A stretch of 8,017 nt of DNA from JALXCG01 sp026991065 [NCBI: Gemmatimonadota bacterium] (GTDB lineage Bacteria > GCA-2686955): assembly GCA_026991065.1 (NCBI GenBank), contig JALXCG010000505.1, forward strand, positions 1 through 8,017, given 5' to 3'. Shown here one piece after another: positions 6,487 to 8,017 of this stretch. A model generated the notes under the pieces. That model did no database searches. It was not told the DNA's origin and was given only the letters and a program-made list of their open reading frames with translations. How positions within the stretch are numbered: the first letter of the stretch is position 1; each line of letters opens with the position of its first letter. A program made the position numbers and the translations under genes.

Positions 6487-8017
6487 TTGACGTCAGCTGT
6501 TCACACCACCAACTCCGCTCCCGCCACGCGCTCCGCGACCGACTCTCGCCCTCTTGGGTTGGTCTGGCGGCATGCGCGTCCCTATTGGCGGCGGTACACC
6601 GCGGGCGCCGTGCTGCTGGTTCTCACCAATGGCCTGGCGGCTGCCATTCCCTGGCTGATGAAGGTGGTCTTCGAGAATTTCGAACGTGGCGAAGCGGCGC
6701 TGAAGCCGATCCTCGGCATGGTGGTCGCCGCCGGCGCCATGGCAGTGATTCGCACCGGATCACGGATCTGCATCCTGGGGGCAAGTCGCTACGTCGCCGC
6801 CGACCTGCGGGAAACGGTGTTTTCTCATCTGCAGTCGCTTTCCCGCTCCTTCTACGATCAGGCGGAATCGGGTGACCTGCTGAGCCGGGTGACCGGTGAT
6901 GTGCAGTTGATGCGTGGCCTCACCGGTTTTGGCGCCATGAATCTGCTGAATGCCGCCATTGCGCTCCTGATCGCCACCACCATGATGTGGCGCATCGACC
7001 CCTCTCTGACTCTGCTCGCCTTCGCGCCCTTCATCTTCGTTGTTGGTGCCGCCCGCTATCTTTCGCGCCGGGTGTTTCGCCGCACGTTTGCCGCGCAGAA
7101 GGCGCTTGCGGCGATGGTTGCTTATGTAACAGAGCGCTTTACCGGGTTTTCCGTGGTTCGTACCTATGGCCGCGAAGATGCCACCCGGGCCGGTTTCGAG
7201 GCGCGCAACCGGCTCTATTTCGATGCCACCCTGGCCCTGGTGCGGGCGCGCGCGGGAATGGTGCCACTCTTCTCGCTGGTCGGTGGCATCGGAACGGTGG
7301 CGATTCTCTGGTTCGGCGGTGAGCGAGTGGCGTCCGGGCAACTCTCGCTCGGCGATTTTGTGGCGGCGTCCGGTTATCTGGCGATGGCCGCCTGGCCTTC
7401 GGTGATGGTTGGCGGAATCATCAATCTGGTGCAGCGGGCGAATGCCGCGGCGCAGCGCCTGGTCGAGGTGCTCTCCACCGAGTCTGCGGCGCGGCCACAC
7501 GTTTCCGGCGTGCTCGAAAACCCCGGCGGTGCCGGGATCGGCATCGAGGTGCGCGATCTGAGTTTTGCCTACCCGGTGGGCGGCACCCGGAAGTTGGTAC
7601 TGGAGCGGGTGAGTTTCCACGTAGACCCGGGAGAGGTGTTGGGCATCACGGGGCCGGTGGGGGCTGGCAAGACCACCCTCATCTCACTGCTGCTCCAGCT
7701 CTATCTTCCGCCCCGCGGGAGCATCTTTTTCGGGGGGGTGGACCTGTGCGACATCTCTACCGCTTCGCTGCGGCAACGCGTCGCGGCGGTGCCGCAGCAC
7801 GCATTCCTTTTCGATCGGACCTTGCGGAGCAATGTGAGTTTCGGGCTCGATCGCCCGCTCTCGAATGCGGAGCTGCGGCGCATCGGTGCAATTTCGGGAT
7901 TGGCGCGGATCGCGGAGGAGATGCCGGCCGGCTTCGAGACGGTGGCCGGCGAGCGTGGTTCCGCGCTCTCCGGCGGGCAGCGCCAGCGCGTTGCCCTGGC
8001 GCTGCCCGCCGGAGAGC
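6487..8017 (+). CDS. ABC exporter half-transporter (MdlA/MsbA type), incomplete at the 3' end
   Basis: A fused membrane and ATPase subunit that would dimerise to export lipids, drugs or other hydrophobic compounds. No ATG occurs in frame until 6658, already inside the first helices. TTG at 6487 is chosen because it leaves a short hydrophilic N-terminus before the first membrane segment. GTG at 6376, six bases after a GGAG, is an alternative that would overlap the phosphoesterase gene. From 6487, residues about 33-320 form the transmembrane domain, including the typical FYDQAESGDLLSRVTGDV coupling region (119-136). The ATPase starts near 355, with Walker A GPVGAGKT (389-396), Q-loop Gln437 and signature LSGGQ (494-498). 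Walker B and everything after it are missing. The family consensus after the signature is RQRVALARAL; here it reads RQRVALALPAGE, the last residues coming from the second arm of a terminal inverted repeat. Substrate is unknown. Confidence 0.88.
   Translation, partial: MTSAVHTTNSAPATRSATDSRPLGLVWRHARPYWRRYTAGAVLLVLTNGLAAAIPWLMKVVFENFERGEAALKPILGMVVAAGAMAVIRTGSRICILGASRYVAADLRETVFSHLQSLSRSFYDQAESGDLLSRVTGDVQLMRGLTGFGAMNLLNAAIALLIATTMMWRIDPSLTLLAFAPFIFVVGAARYLSRRVFRRTFAAQKALAAMVAYVTERFTGFSVVRTYGREDATRAGFEARNRLYFDATLALVRARAGMVPLFSLVGGIGTVAILWFGGERVASGQLSLGDFVAASGYLAMAAWPSVMVGGIINLVQRANAAAQRLVEVLSTESAARPHVSGVLENPGGAGIGIEVRDLSFAYPVGGTRKLVLERVSFHVDPGEVLGITGPVGAGKTTLISLLLQLYLPPRGSIFFGGVDLCDISTASLRQRVAAVPQHAFLFDRTLRSNVSFGLDRPLSNAELRRIGAISGLARIAEEMPAGFETVAGERGSALSGGQRQRVALALPAGE
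7965..8017. repeat. Perfect 22-base inverted repeat at the window end (likely fold-back artefact)
   Basis: Bases 7965-7986 and 7996-8017 are exact reverse complements, separated by nine bases (7987-7995). The left arm encodes the ABC signature LSGGQRQ; the right arm gives a non-consensus peptide. The repeat ends exactly at the last base. A natural six-base pairing (CGCCAG at 7981-7986 with CTGGCG at 7996-8001) probably belongs to the true gene. The remaining 16 bases (8002-8017) look like a copied complement. Confidence 0.85.

Noticed and set aside
6760-7620. A 286-codon minus-strand open frame
   Set aside because: It is antisense to the ABC transmembrane domain and is a His/Gly/Arg-rich shadow.
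1-8017. CRISPR array, tRNA, rRNA, insertion sequence or prophage
   Set aside because: No spaced direct repeats, cloverleaf-type sequence, transposase motif or terminal repeat pair was seen. The only strong inverted repeat is at the window edge and is best read as an artefact.

Overview
The window is GC-rich bacterial chromosome with tightly packed genes on both strands, and it looks Gram-negative. The support for Gram-negative is a Wza-like polysaccharide export protein with a cleavable signal peptide, a probable lipoprotein and a membrane-anchored metallophosphoesterase. I cannot assign a phylum. The 249-residue nucleotidyltransferase and the multi-SLBB exporter are of kinds common in diderm lineages, including poorly cultured ones, but neither is diagnostic.

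Layout. Bases 2-94 are the 3' end of an orotidine-5'-phosphate decarboxylase gene (pyrF). After a 127-base spacer comes a compact plus-strand run: UDP-glucose 6-dehydrogenase (222-1544), a short RmlA-type sugar-phosphate nucleotidyltransferase starting in an ATGA overlap (1541-2290), and, 42 bases later, a secreted protein with a polysaccharide-export domain and four SLBB-like domains (2333-4111). A minus-strand gene for a probable beta-propeller lipoprotein (4108-5229) converges on it, and the two share a palindromic CTAG as their stop codons. Divergent from the lipoprotein gene, across about 190 bases, is a YkuE-type metallophosphoesterase (5420-6433). It is followed 53 bases later by an ABC exporter half-transporter (about 6487 to the window end), which is incomplete.

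How the genes fit together. Ugd makes UDP-glucuronate and the nucleotidyltransferase probably makes an NDP-hexose. Both would feed assembly of an acidic or deoxysugar-containing surface polysaccharide, and the SLBB protein is the likely periplasmic/outer-membrane export component. No glycosyltransferase, polymerase, flippase or tyrosine kinase partner lies in the window, so this is only part of an export pathway. The lipoprotein, phosphoesterase and ABC exporter may belong to other envelope functions; nothing in the sequence ties them to the polysaccharide genes except proximity.

The most notable sequence anomaly is at the 3' edge. The last 53 bases form a perfect 22-base inverted repeat with a 9-base spacer, and the ABC protein departs from its family consensus inside the second arm. 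This looks like a fold-back artefact at a contig end rather than biology. I found no RNA gene, CRISPR array, insertion sequence or convincing new system.
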